Positions 49,801 through 60,735 of a stretch of 64,000 nt of DNA are shown here, piece after piece; the stretch's first letter is position 1; the number at the start of each line of letters is the position of its first letter. Position numbers and translations under genes: made by a program. The stretch comes from Ochotona curzoniae (Eukaryota; Chordata; Mammalia; Lagomorpha; Ochotonidae), in contig NW_024464918.1 of NCBI RefSeq assembly GCF_017591425.1, forward strand, positions 20,984,001 to 21,048,000, in the 5' to 3' direction. The notes beneath the pieces are model-generated. The model had not been told where the DNA came from and searched no databases. It saw only the letters and a program-made list of their open reading frames with translations.

Positions 49801-50780
49801 CCACATAAAAGAAAGCAAAAAGGAAACAATAAAGGGACAATAATGGTCTGATGTATGCAAGGGTAAAACGCAAAAATTTCAGCTGAAGATAGAAATTTAC
49901 ATCAGAAATAATATTAAATGTAAATAGATTAAACAAGCAAATCAAAAGAAGGAAGTTGTCAGACTGACTTTTCAGAAAAGCAATAGTCAGCCCTGTTTTG
50001 TCTACAAGAGAAATGCGCTTGATTCAAAGATACAGGAAGGATGAAAATCAAAGAATAGAAAAAGATAAATCAAGCAAATGTCAGTCTTAAGAAAACTGTA
50101 GTGGCTCCAAGTAGCAAATGACTTCAAAACAAGAAAACATGGCTAGAGAAAGCAGTTACTTTATAATGACAAAATGATCACTCCATCTTTCAAAGGGACC
50201 ATAAATATGAAATAATATTAAAGATGCTCACAAGATGTAGCAAATAACAGCATCAAAAATATATGAAGGAAACACTGAAGAAGTAGCAATTTGAAAATAA
50301 TACCTGGATAGTTGAACGTCTACCTGCAATATCCCAAAACTCAGAAAAGAAACCAGTAAATACAACACTGACAGAGTTGCACAAAGCGACCAGACACCAG
50401 ACACACCAGAGAACTTCAGAACATTCCATCTAGCAACAACACGGCACATAATCCCAAGCGCACCTGAACAGACCACAGGAGAGACCACTGGCTGAATCAC
50501 GAAGCAGGAGAGGATAAAATCACAGGGGTGCATCACATGAGAAGTCAATAACACAGAAGCTTAGAAAACACAAGATGGTAAGAAAAAGCAAAACTACTTT
50601 GAATTGAACTACTTAAAATTGAAAAAAAAAGAAACATTTTACACCCCTAAATCAGCAAAGAATAATAAATATGCAAGTATAAATTAATGAACAGAAAAAT
50701 AATATATAAAATCAATACAATAAAAAATGGATTCTCAAAATTAGCAAGCACAATTTTAAAATGTGCATGTTTTTCTTGTT
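49801..50780 (+). mobile_element. LINE-1 ORF2 5' region (endonuclease part), decayed
   Basis: Follows the order of the LINE-1 ORF2 endonuclease-coding segment: AATAATATTAAATGTAAATAGATTAAAC, GTCTACAAGAGAAATGCGCTTGATTCAAAGATACAGG, ACTTTATAATGACAAAATGATCACTCCATC, ACATTCCATCTAGCAACAACACGGCACATAATCCCAAGCGCACC, GACCAC...AGAAGTCAATAACA...GAAAACACAAGATGG and GAACTACTTAAA. Multiple stops and deletions rule out function. An old insertion shared by mammals is likely. Confidence 0.75.
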
Positions 50781-50784
50781 ACTC

Positions 50785-50965
50785 TCCTCCCTGACTCGAG
50801 GTCACACAACAGTATCATTTGTTCCACAAAGGTCTTTGTTTTCCTCTTTCATTTCTTCAGTGACACATTGGCCATTCAGTAGCATGCTGTTTAACTTCAT
50901 GTTCTTTCAAATTTTCTATTTTTCTTTCTGTTGTTGATTTTGTTTTATGGGTTTCACTTAAGGAG
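50785..50965 (-). mobile_element. Inverted LINE-1 ORF2 fragment
   Basis: TTCATTTCTTCAGTGACACATTGGCCATTCAGTAGCATGCTGTTTAACTTCATG and TTTTCTATTTTTCTTTCTGTTGTTGATTTTG are the reverse complement of the LINE-1 segment that reads AATCAATAACAGAAGGAAA...CAATGGGTCA...GAAGAAAT. It covers the ORF2 region in which the plus-strand copy just upstream fades out. Confidence 0.7.
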
Positions 50966-51064
50966 CTGCATAGTAACAGTGCAGAGACTATCATCTCTAG
51001 ATGTAAAGACGCAATGCAGTGTGCATCTCTACTTCCAAATGGACTCCCAATGAAACTGTTGCAT

Positions 51065-51290
51065 CTTTGACAGTAAGATGCTGGACTCTGCCAATGCCTC
51101 TACCCACAATGTCAAGATACACTTAAATAGTAGAATGACAGACTTGTGTCTGATTGTGAAGGACTATGCTACTGTAACAACATTGGGGGCAATTAGTGAG
51201 GGAGGGAAAATTTGGGGAGGGGAGAAGAGAAATCCCAGAACCAATGGAACTGTATCATGGAGTAATGAAATTAAATTTTTAAAAATGTGT
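51065..51290 (+). mobile_element. Possible LINE-1 3' UTR, lagomorph type
   Basis: A G-rich stretch GGGAGGGAAAATTTGGGGAGGGGAGAAGAG is followed by AATCCCAGAACCAATGGAACTGTATCATGGAGTAATGAAATTAAATTTTT. This has the form of lagomorph LINE-1 3' ends as I remember them: G-rich, then CCCAGARCCTATGRAACTGTGTCAT, then an A-rich end. It needs a library match. Confidence 0.45.
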
Positions 51291-51430
51291 ATGGTTAGCA
51301 TATGTCTAATAAAAAGGAAAGATGAGACTGCTAAAATTGCGAATGAAAGAAGAATCATCACTGACTTAGTGGAAACAGGGAGAAATAAAGAGTATCATGA
51401 CAGGTGTATGTCTGAAAACGAGCTCACACG

Positions 51431-51759
51431 GGCCAGGGCTTTGATGCAGCAGGGCCAGTCTCACCTGTGACACCAGCCTCCCACATGAACACCTGCAGGA
51501 GTACCTGATGCTCCATTTGCCATCCAGTTCCCTTTTCATACACCCAAGAAAGCAGCAACAGACAGTGAGAGAACCTGTACCCTGCCACCTACATGGGAGA
51601 CAGACGGAGTTCCAGGCTCCTGGCTTCAGTCAAGCACAGCCCTGGCCACTGTGGCTATGCGGGAGCAAAACAGCCAAAAATGGCCACTCTCTTCCTCTCC
51701 CCTTCTTTTTCAGTATGTCTCCCTTGCAAATACATATGTAAATCTTTTTTTTTAAAAGC
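51431..51759 (+). mobile_element. Old CSINE
   Basis: GGCCAGGGCTTTGATGCAGCAGGGCC head, CACCTGTGACACCAGCCTCCCACATGAACACC, TGCTCCATTTGCCATCCAGTTCCC, CTACATGGGAGACAGACGGAGTTCCAGGCTCCTGGCTTCAG, GGCCACTGTGGCTATGCGGGAGCAAAACAGCC and CTTGCAAATACATATGTAAATC. Inserted between LINE-1 fragments. Confidence 0.88.
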
Positions 51760-51834
51760 CCGCTCACATTTGTAGGTGATAAATGCAAATTCTTAGAAAG
51801 ACACAACACATCAAATTTCATCCAAGATTAAATT

Positions 51835-52005
51835 AAAAATGTGATTGGCCCACAGCAAGTTACAATTAGTAATTTAAAATTAATTGAGTTAATTTAATCA
51901 AATTAATAAAATGAGTTCGTAATTTAAAAAATCCAAAAACTACCAAGAAAAAAAAGAGCAGGTCTAGATGGATTCAGTGGTAAGGACAGTGAAAAGAGCA
52001 GTGGT
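51835..52005 (+). mobile_element. LINE-1 ORF2 reverse-transcriptase region fragment
   Basis: AAAGAGCAGGTCTAGATGGATTCAGTGGTAA matches the conserved ORF2 segment AAAGTCCAGGACCAGATGGATTCACTGGTGAA. An AT-rich part precedes it. Short and decayed. Confidence 0.6.
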
Positions 52006-52089
52006 GGCCAGAATGTAAGAGAACGGGGAATGGAAGGGGATGAATGGGCGAAGCACAGAGGATTTTTAAGGGTAGTGAGTCTATTCTTG

Positions 52090-52670
52090 ATACAACACTG
52101 GCACACACTTTTCTCAAAATTCACAGAATGTCCAACTCCAAGAGTGGACCTTGATGAAAACTAGCGACTGGATGGCAAAGATAACCCAGTACAATGGCAT
52201 TAGCACACAGATTACACATACTGGGAACGAGGATATTTGGAGTTACCTACACTTTCTATTCAATTTTGTGGTGAATCTAACTTCTCTAGAAACTATCTTG
52301 TCAATTAGGAAAAAAAAAAATAAGCTCTGATCTATCCTACAAAGCAATGTACCAGACAACATCAGGCTAGGCAAAAAGCTGGCCACCGGAAACTGCCCGT
52401 TGCATGACTCCACTGACATGGAATATTCAGCATATTCAAAACTGTAGAGATAGAACATAAGATTAGTGCTTGCCTAGGGTTTCAGATGTCTGGAGAATTG
52501 GGGAGTAACTGCTAAATGACACAGGGTTTCTTTTTAAGATAATGAAAACATTCTCAAATCACACTGGCAAAGGTTGCACCACTCAACCAGAGTATTAAAA
52601 GCCATCTCAATAATCACTGTAAGTGGGTGAATTTAAGGTAGATTAATTATATCTCAGAAAATGTGCTCAA
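52090..52670 (+). mobile_element. LINE-1 (L1M-type) 3' end
   Basis: Two recognisable blocks. At 52110-52215 TTTTCTCAAAATTCACAGAATGTCCAACTCCAAGAGTGGACCTTGATGAAAACTA resembles an L1M 3' segment. At 52400-52670 TTGCATGACTCCACTGACATGGAATATTC, AGTGCTTGCCTAGGG, AGGGTTTCTTTTTAAGATAATGAAAACATTCT, GGTTGCACCACTC and GTGGGTGAATTTAAGGTAGATTAATTATATCTCAG match the classic ancient L1 3' UTR order (GGGTGAATT...TGTAAATTATACCTCAATAAA). Confidence 0.75.
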
Positions 52671-53275
52671 GTCCTCCAAATGCTTACCTGATTTTTCAAG
52701 ATAGCAAGGAAACCCATATAGGACACAACAAAACCGTAATAGAGCCACACGTGTGCGAGTCACAGCTTCCTTACGGAAGATCATCGGCTTCATCTAAATA
52801 CTGGTTTTGAGCACCAAGGGGGAAAAGATTTAGTCCTAAGAAAAGCAGTGATTTCCAATTGCGCCTTTTCTGCATTAAATTAGACCCCACAGTGAGAGTC
52901 TGAATGAAGCTAGAGCCTAGCACAAATCACCCGCCATCAGCAAATATGACTGAGGTCTACAGGAGAGCTCATAATGATCACATATGCTTCTTGTCAGCCT
53001 GGAATTCCAATTTGTATTATTGATGGGGCTTACAAATCTCCAAAGTGCAAAAGTACATAAGATTTTGTCCTCGACTGGGACACTTCCGGGACTCCTGGCA
53101 GAAATAAACACAAATCCCACCCAGGAACATTACAGAATTCCCCACATCAAATTCTCACTATGAGGATAAGCTCCTAGCCCCAAATTACTAAGAATAGGAC
53201 ACAGTCTCCATGAGAAAAAAACATCAAAAGTTAGAAAACTTAATAACATGGGCAACCTTAGAAAATCAAGTTTTA
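52671..53275. other. Unassigned DNA between repeats
   Basis: About 600 bases with no recognisable repeat landmark or gene. Confidence 0.4.
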
Positions 53276-53395
53276 GGGCCCATTTCTGTAAGGTAGCCAT
53301 CATCTGCAGTACCAGCATCCAATATGGGTGTGGGTCCTGGTCCAGCTGCTCCACTTCTGATCCAATTCCCTGCTAAAGGATGAAAAAGCAGCTGA
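53276..53395 (+). mobile_element. CSINE 5' half only
   Basis: GGGCCCATTTCTGTAAGGTAGCC head, CTGCAGTACCAGCATCCAATATGGGTGTGGGTCCTGGTCCAGCTGCTCCACTTCTGATCC and AATTCCCTGCTAAAGGATGAAAAAGCAGC. The rest of the element is missing, and LINE-1-like sequence follows directly. Confidence 0.82.
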
Positions 53396-53404
53396 GTTAA
53401 CTGG

Positions 53405-53845
53405 AAAATCAATCCAAGAAAATTAGCAGAACACAGCAAGAGAAAATAGTAGAGCTGTTTAGATTCAAGAAGGAAATATTTCTAAAAGTATTCTCAAAAG
53501 AACAGAATTAAGAGAAGGGGAAATACAATATTACACAGAAAAATATTTGGGCTTTCTTAAGAAACAAAATTTGAACACTAAATTTAGATGACAAATGAAT
53601 CCCACACAGATATCGAAAAGAGAAAAGTATGTATAAATACATCAGAATGAGCCTGCAGAATTACAAAGGCAATGAAGACGCCTTAGCAACCAGAATAAAA
53701 GACAGTTTATCTACAAAGAAGAAAATGTATATTGATGGCAGAATTCTCATTAGTAACAATTGAGGCCAGGAAAGAAGGCGAGATGTAACAGACACTACCA
53801 TTCAATCTTGTATTGTACACTCTCTAGTCCAAAATGGAGCATACC
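53405..53845 (+). mobile_element. LINE-1-derived fragment
   Basis: AATAAAAGACAGTTTATCTACAAAGAAGAAAATGTATATTGATGGCAGAATTCTCATTAGTAACAATTGAGGCCAGGAAAGAAGGCGAG resembles a segment found repeatedly in ancient L1 elements (TTATCTACAAAGGAAAACAAATAAGATTAACAGCAGATCTCTCATCAGAAACAATGGAGGCCAGAAG). The remainder is compatible but weaker. Confidence 0.6.
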
Positions 53846-55139
53846 AAAACTGGTAGGAGGGATTGCTGTAAGCTCCCCAGTCCTGGGCCTGCTCACCCAA
53901 CGTGCAGCAAGCCGGTCACTGTCACTGGGATGACACAAAAACACAGGTCTTCATTTTCCAATCAGAACAAGGAGCCAGGAGTTTCTGGCTTGCACTTTCC
54001 GAGGGCTCAGGGAGGAGGCGACGTTCCATAGACAGAGAGCTGCGTGAGCAGCCCCTCCCCAGGCAGCCGTGCACAGCGCCCTTAGCCTTGCTCTGACTGC
54101 TCCGTGCATTCTTGTTCTGCGAGGAATTTGGGTAACCACCAGGTGGGCTGCAGTCGGTCAGGGGTTGTTACCTTTTTGTGGGGCCCAAGAGTCCTGGGAA
54201 AGAGAGCCCTGGAGCCGAGATGGGGGAACAGCTGGCGTCTGCATGAGGAGGCCCATGACCACCTGCGCGTCCATCAAGGATCCCGTGGGCTCACTGTCAG
54301 CTGCACCGCCCTCTCCGTCCAGTGAGCTAATGTTAGTAAGTGCAGGGTAAAGAACACTCCATCAAAGGGAGGAAGGATGAGCCCAGTAGCTCACAACGCC
54401 AAGCCTCTACCTCAAAGGCACAATATAGGGCCTTGTTAACTTCTTAGTAAAATTCCCTTTACTGATGTCACTGAGTGAGCTCTCCTCTCCTTCCTCTCCT
54501 CTCCTCCAAGCATTCGCCAGCACTTCCCACCTGGAAACCCCAGGACGGACGAAGCCTGGCCCAGGTGTGGTTCCTACAGCGCAGGCTCAGCTCAGACAGC
54601 TGGTGGACAAACGTGGAAACAATCGGGGGGAACAAAAGAAAGATCCTGAACTCTAACTGGCGCACTGTCCTGTGGTTGAGGTTATAAATTATGAAACTCT
54701 GGAGTAGCCATGGTATCTGCAGCATCTAATTAGTTACTTGGGCACTTTAAGTTACAAAAATAATGGTAGTAACAAATTTAAACATATGAAATAACAAGCA
54801 ATTTGTGCATTCTAATAAAGATTAGGGACCCTGAAGACAGGAAGGAGAAGGCTTCTTGATAAACACAAAGGAAAAGCAAGTTAGAAAACCACTGTTTGGT
54901 AGCTATCACGGTAATAATTGATTCAGGCAAGAATCAGCAGTAAGATCAGTAAGGGGAAGTCTGGTTAGGGATGGGATAATTACACAGTGAAAGGCATCGC
55001 TTCTCAGATTACTTGTAAATTACAAAAGGAAGACAGTTAGTTTAGAATGGAGAAATCTAATGGCAACTGCCTTAACCCAGTGATCAAAGGTAAGAGGAAA
55101 GTGACCTCATGGACCTTCAGAAATGGCACATTAACTCGA
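53846..55139. other. Unassigned DNA
   Basis: The part at 53.85-54.65 kb is richer in GC than the flanks and has several overlapping short frames. CT-rich words repeat at 54478-54510. No gene is recognised. Confidence 0.4.
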
Positions 55140-55690
55140 TCCTAATTACAGGGAAACTTCAGACACATTCAAATGCAGCCCCAATCTACAAACCATTTCA
55201 CTTGTACTGTTCAAAATGTCAATGTCATAAAAAAAAAACACAAAAGACTGCAGAATTACCCTAAATTACAGGAAATGCAAGGGACACAAAGTAATTCACT
55301 GTGTCATCTTGAGTGAGAGTAGGGGCTGGAAGAGAATGCTCTAAAGGGTGTGAGCTAAACAACTCACAGCAGAAAGGTGTGTGGTGCTAAACTTTACTGA
55401 ATTCTGATCAGCTTCTGATTTGCTAATTATATTGAAGTGACAGATTATCCTTCTAAGTAAAGACTGAAGTATTTCGAGAAGAGGAACATGACATCAGCAA
55501 CCGACTTTCTCGTGGGTTAGAAAAGCAATATTTCTTACACAGATTATGTTGAGCACATATAGAGTATGCAGAATCAAACATGACCCATGGTGAACAAGTC
55601 ATGACTGTGGATGGCAGACACATATTTGGGGACTCTTTTCACAAATTTATGGTTCAAAATTATTCCCAAATAAAAGGTAAACAGCACAAA
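55140..55690 (+). mobile_element. Ancient LINE-1 3' UTR-like repeat
   Basis: CAAAATGTCAATGTCATAAAAAAAA and AAAGACTGCAGAATTACCCTAAATTACAGGAAATGCAAGGGACACAAAGTAATTCACTGTGTCATCTTGAGTGAGA parallel a widespread mammalian repeat (AAAGACTGAGGAACTGTTCCAGATTAAAGGAGACTAAAGAGACATGACAACTAAATGCAATGTGTGATCCTTGATTGGA). Later GACTGAAGTATTTCGAGAAGAGGAACATGACATCAGCAACCGACTTTCTC parallels ACTGAAGTATTTAGGGGTAAAGGGGCATGATGTCTGCAACTTACTCTC. Family assignment to L1 is from memory. Confidence 0.65.
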
Positions 55691-56784
55691 ACCCGATAAA
55701 CATGACTACAGATATAGTGAAGTTCTCTCATTCACAATAAGGCTAATGACCTGAGGCAATTCATTTTTCTTTTACTAAACGGGAAATGAACTTAGTATAA
55801 TAGCAATAAACAAAAGAACAACCAGCTGGAGAATAGGCTGTAAGCTCGACATATTGGGCTAATAGGCCATTCCCTATTGTGAAATTTGGCCCTTTATTTC
55901 TGTAAATATAAAATGGACTTCTGAATTCGATTCTCTGAAGTCTAGACTCGGTGCATTTTTTCAGTAGACCTGTAAAGGTTTTCAGTATGTCATAATAACT
56001 GTGTTTTTTCATCTGTTCCACTGCAAAGTTTTCAAGATGCATCCTTTTCCTCTCATCACGTTATCATTACTCAAAACCTTATACTGGATGATTTAGGCAT
56101 ATTTGATAACGTTTCACGCGTTCTACAGACACACTTACTCAATGTCTCTCTCTTGTTGGTACAGAAGTGCCCTGAACCCCTCAGTTCATTAAGTTGTCTG
56201 GGACTTAGCTTCAGTGCAGGCAAGCAGGTAAGCCAGGTCCAGCCAGGACCCACACCTGCTTTCACCACATGGAGTTTCTGTGTTGCCGCTGGCTGCAGGG
56301 GCCTGATGCCCTAACTCATGCCCTGTGGAAAGGCGTTCCTCTTCCCCTGGTTGCCTGTCCCCACCCACCCTACAGAACCTCTAGATCCTACAGCTTGGCC
56401 ACCCCATGACCTGAAGAGCAACCCCTCCACCCCACGCTGGGGAGTCTTTGTTCCTGGCCCCTACTTTCTGTGTTTTGCTTTGTTTAAGTGCCAAAAATAA
56501 TTCTGGAAATGTTGACGTAACAGATCAGGTTTTAAATATTCTACATCCAAAAGCAAGGTATCTAAATAGGTAGGCACTAAGCAACAGCAGACGTGGGGCG
56601 AATGTGCTCTTGGGGACGCTCGGTCTCTGCTGTTTCCCATTATCTTACCCTGACAGCCTTCCTTATTCTGTCACTTTCTGGTCTCAGCCGGCATTTAAGC
56701 TGGGCCATGAGTTCAACAGCATAAAGACAAGTACCTGCACACGCATTAATCACATCATCCATGTTTAATGCTGTTTTTTTCATT
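55691..56784. other. Unassigned DNA
   Basis: No gene or repeat recognised. The GC-richer part at 56.2-56.5 kb has a 60-codon P-rich frame without support. Confidence 0.4.
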
Positions 56785-57055
56785 TTTGTTTTTGATATTT
56801 ACTTGAAAGACAGACTCACAGAGAGGGAAAGCTGTTCCACCTGTAGGTTGACTCCCCACAAGGGGTCCTGAAGCCAAGAGCCTCATCTGGCTCTCCCATT
56901 TGGGTGCAGGGTCCCAAACACTTGAGTCATCTGCTGTTGCTTTCCCAGGCATATTAGCTGGGAGCTGGATTAGAAGTGGAGCAGTCCGGACTAGAACCAT
57001 AACATAGGATGTCTGTGTCATTTAACCCATTACACCACAACACGGACCCCTAAGG
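56785..57055 (-). mobile_element. Old CSINE
   Basis: Antisense: TGATATTTACTTGAAAGACAGACTCACAGAGAGGG, CCACCTGTAGGTTGACTCCCC, CTCCCATTTGGGTGCAGGGTCCCAAACACTTGAGTCATCTGCTG, CTTTCCCAGGCATATTAGCTGGGAGCTGGATTAGAAGTGGAGCAG, GGACTAGAACC and CATTTAACCCATTACACCACAACACGG at the head. Confidence 0.92.
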
Positions 57056-58019
57056 TTACATTAATTAGTTTGTGGGATAATGACAACAGTCTCTGACAGC
57101 TAGCGGTGTTAGCCCTGTCACCACACCAATTTGTTTAGCAGCCATTACCCAAGATAAACTTGTAACGGGGCCCATGAAAGGACCACAACTGCTATGAAAC
57201 AATCTTCTTTATCTTTCACTAAAAAGTTATACTGGGTATAAAACCGTAGTCTACTCTATAATTGGGTTCCCAAAAGAGCTGATGATTAACTAATGTGGGA
57301 TTTTGAAATATCCCAAAGTGCTGTTCTTCTCACAGAACAGGCCTGGAGATTGTGCAGCTGTATAATCTCTAGAACGTTCATTTATTGACCTGGTGTCTCC
57401 AGGACTGGGTCCCCTTTCCTCACACGCAGAAACCTGGCAAGCTCCTTTACTCAGCGACTATGAGCTGGTATCTCTGTGGACCCATCACTTAGCAATCAAG
57501 CCTGCTAAAGTGGGAATTGGCATTAATCACTAATTTGGTTAGAACCTTGGCAGATTTGAAACAAAGAAACAGAACGTGAATGTGTGTTAGCAAGCGGCAG
57601 GCAGCGTCCTGCAGGGTCTTCTCCCTTGCTCATTCCAGATGACACTTCATTTCACTGGGTGCCCTCGGATTTGGAGGGTGTGGACACCTATGGGAGAATT
57701 AGATGGGACCAACTAGGAGATAATGGACAAGTTCTAAAGCCAATATTAAATAGATGCAAATAGAACAGATGCATGTATAGGAATGCATTCCTCTCCTCAT
57801 CCAATATTGCAGGCATAGCCATATCATACTCATTGGCCAACTGTGAATAAAATATTTCTAGAATATCAAAAATAATGATAGACACTCATTCTTAAGTAAA
57901 AATTAATGAAAGGGATGGGACTTCAATAAAACAACAGGCACTGGTGAATTTCAAACATTACAAAGATTCATCTGAATTTCTGAGTTGGAAGGAACACCAA
58001 GAAGCTTATAACCTAGCAC
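57056..58019. other. Unassigned DNA
   Basis: Nothing recognised. AT-leaning with scattered short frames. Confidence 0.4.
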
Positions 58020-58115
58020 TTGTGTCTCACAGGTGAGGAAACTAAAACAGAGAAATTGACCTGCTCATGTCACACAGCCTCGTTACAGGGAGAATTAGGA
58101 CTTGATCCCAGTTTC
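58020..58115 (-). mobile_element. MIR SINE core
   Basis: One of the clearest MIR matches here, antisense. CACAGGTGAGGAAACTAAAACAGAGAAATTGACCTGCTCATGTCACACAGCC follows CAGATGAGGAAACTGAGGCACAGAGAGGTTAAGTAACTTGCCCAAGGTCACACAGC. Then TTACAGGGAGAATTAGGACTTGATCCCAG corresponds to AAGTGGCAGAGCCGGGATTCGAACCCAG. Confidence 0.85.
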
Positions 58116-59162
58116 CAAAAAAGACAATGCTGCATGTTTTAGATCTTTACATTTTAAAGGACTTGAGTTCATGTCATAACTTGGAGATTCACAGCAGGGC
58201 CTTCTCATCCGCCCTGCTCGCTGTTCCCGACACTCCACGTCTCCCTCCATGTGTGTCCATGTGATATCTGGCTCATGGTCCAGGACTGACACCAGCTGCG
58301 AGTTTCACAGAATTCAGAATAGAAAGGGCAACAGTGTTTGGACTCAAACTTCTACACCATCATCAGCAATATCTGTGAATCTCACAGAATTTGGAGAGAA
58401 TGCGCTTGTGCTTCACGTGTATGAGTCAGCTACGACCACAAGAAAAGGCAAGATTTTCCTGGTTCTTGAGGGAAAGGAAATCTATCCGCCAAATAATCAA
58501 ATCCATGTATTTGCTAAAAGATCATGTGGATGCGCCTGCGTTTATGGCTCCTTCAACACTCAGGCTTCCTGTGGCCACAGATCGCCACAAGCAAGACCTT
58601 GCCTCAATCACAGTGGATGGGCCAGTTGTTTCTCTCAGTCAACCTTCAGCCCATCTCTGCAGCTGAGATAAACACCATGCCCTAACTGATGTAACGCGGG
58701 AGTACACAACCATTGCTGAACAGATCCCTGACGCAGGATTAGGCTAATACTAGTCGAACAGTGGTTTTATACTGAGTAGTATACTCAACAAGGCTTTTAG
58801 TATACACATAATTATATAAGTTAATTTTATTGCATATATACACCTATATTAAACTCAAATATTAAAAGATGTTTTAAGGAGATCCTGAGTGGCTTACAGA
58901 TGTACTAGAGAGGATGCTCAGAAGTAGGGATAGACACACATCACTCACATACAGGGCAGTACATGCACACACACACACACAAATGCGTGCTTCGTGGAGA
59001 CAAGGCATGCTTACACAGCTCTCCTGGTTCAGTTCCTCCTTCCAAGCCAGGCAGCTTATGTAATAAAAGGGACTGGTAAGTGACAACAGAATTGAAATCT
59101 TCCTCAGGAACTGTAGGATACTTGAAAAAGTTGAGGAAAGCACTTAATAGGTAAGCTGGAAC
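58116..59162. other. Unassigned DNA with a short (CA)n run
   Basis: The (CA)n run lies at 58965-58981. Frames at 58249-58671 and 58391-58666 overlap on the plus strand (140 and 91 codons). The stretch has moderate GC and few stops in two frames, but I do not recognise a protein in either, so a decayed retrocopy is possible but not shown. Confidence 0.4.
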
Positions 59163-59455
59163 AGGTATCTTGTGTGGCAGTTAAGGCACCACATGGCACA
59201 CCTGCGGTGGCTGGATGCGCTTTAGAGTCCAGCTTCTAGGAGATGCAGGCGTCAGCAGAAGACAGCTCAGACACCCAGGCTTCTGCTATGCATCTGGTAG
59301 ACTGGGGGGAGTCTTGGGCCTGACCCAGACATGACTTGTGTAGGTATTTACAGAGGACAACAGTGAATGAAAAACTCTCTCTGGTCTCAGACTCTCTTCT
59401 CTGTCTCTCCACATTTTAAATACACTTTAAACATTAACAAAAGAATAAAATCTTA
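59163..59455 (+). mobile_element. Old CSINE, degraded
   Basis: GTATCTTGTGTGGCAGTTAAGGCACCACATGGCACACC head, then a badly altered middle, TGGGCCTGACCCAGACATGACTTGTGTAGGTATTTACAGAGGACAACAGTGAATG, and CTCTCTTCTCTGTCTCTCCACATTTTAAATACACTTTAA. Order is right, identity low. Confidence 0.65.
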
Positions 59456-59875
59456 GTTGATTGCAAAAGACTCACTTTAAATCCATGCATGATTTATATG
59501 ATATGTATTTTCCACAAACTTTGTAAAAGTCCTCATACAGTGCCTTCCTACAAGCCCCACTTCAGCTCAAGAACAGCAGAAGTGAACACTACTTGCCTTT
59601 GGGTGAAATCTGGAAAGCTTCTTAGAGAAGAATTTTACTTCTAGTTTCACACACACTAGCCAGTTTAGAGCACCACAGTTCCTTTGAAAAAATAAATTAA
59701 GAACTTAAATTTCCTGCCATATTAGAATTAATGACTTCCTCAGCCCCTAAGACAGATTGAACCCTTACAGATGACATATTGTGGTTTATTTCCTTGCAAG
59801 CTGCCTTTTATTGACCTTGGTGCCTCATGCACATCAGAGAGGAATTTGCATGGGATAAAATGTGGTCAAGTGGAG

Positions 59876-60147
59876 TGGGATGAAATAAAATGGGATGGGA
59901 TGGGATGGGATGGGATGGGATGGGATGGGATGGGATGGGATGGGATTGGGATGGGATAGAATGAGATGGGATGGGATGGGATGGGGTGGGATGAGGTGGG
60001 ATGAGGTGGGATGAGTTGGGATGAGTTGGGATGAGTTGGGATGAGTTGGGATGAGGTGGGATGAGGTGGGATGAGGTGGGATGAGGTAGGATGAGGTGGG
60101 ACAGGACGGAATGGGATGAGAAAGGATGAGATGGGATGGGATGGGAG
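59876..60147. repeat. (TGGGA)n array with a 10-bp higher-order section
   Basis: A pure (TGGGA) stretch of about 11 units begins at 59891. After several altered units, a region of TGGGATGAGG/TGGGATGAGT decamers runs from about 59987 to 60107. It ends in mixed GGGATGAG, GGACAGGACGGAATGGG and GATGGGATGGG words. The plus strand is almost free of C. On the minus strand the array translates as long H/P/S runs (59808-60155), which are artefacts of the repeat. Confidence 0.98.
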
Positions 60148-60604
60148 CAAATCAACAGAATAAAAGGTGTTAAAACTGAGACGAATGTGGATCTCAGAGA
60201 AGGATAAAGGAGGCTACACTTAGTTACTTGGGCATGATGACATACCTGACTTCAACCTCTGATGCATTTCTGTTCAACAATAAATGTCATCATCTTGAAC
60301 AAACACCCCTTTATCATTCTATAGCATGCAAAAACAACCCAATTTTCCTATGTTTTTTAGGTAGTAAATACAAAGGCTGTTGTTGGATTCGACTGCCAGA
60401 CAAATCAAATTTTGTGGGAAGGTAGGGGTCAAAGAGAGATATTACGGTTTTAAAAGAATGGTTCTGGGTTATAAAGGAAAAACAAAAAGCACAGGCATTT
60501 TTATCAAAATAAGAAGGAAGTGTGTGGGGATTAGCCTCATAATATTTCCTGGGTAGATAGAATAAATATGTGTGTTCTTGTTCCTATTCTGAAACAGAAG
60601 AACC

Positions 60605-60735
60605 TAGTGCAGAGGTGGCACTGTGCAACATAAGGTTAAGTCACTTCCTACAACACTGGCATCCCTGTGAACTCCAGCTTGCAAACAACATGGGAGCTAG
60701 TGTCCAAATATCCATTCTGCTGGTCCCTGGTAAGG
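60605..60735 (+). mobile_element. CSINE 5' fragment, degraded
   Basis: GGTGGCACTGTGCAACATAAGGTTAAGTCACTTCCTACAACACTGGCATCCCTGTGAACTCCAGCTTG matches the head and B-box region of older SINE copies. The 3' half is absent, and an A-rich run follows at 60760-60772. Confidence 0.65.

Noticed and set aside
58249..58671. Possible processed pseudogene
   Set aside because: Two overlapping frames are open for 90-140 codons, but I could not match either to any protein and there is no A tail or duplication.
59808..60155. Minus-strand H/P/S repeat proteins of 94-115 codons
   Set aside because: They are simply translations of the pentamer array. All frames lack stops because the repeat unit does.
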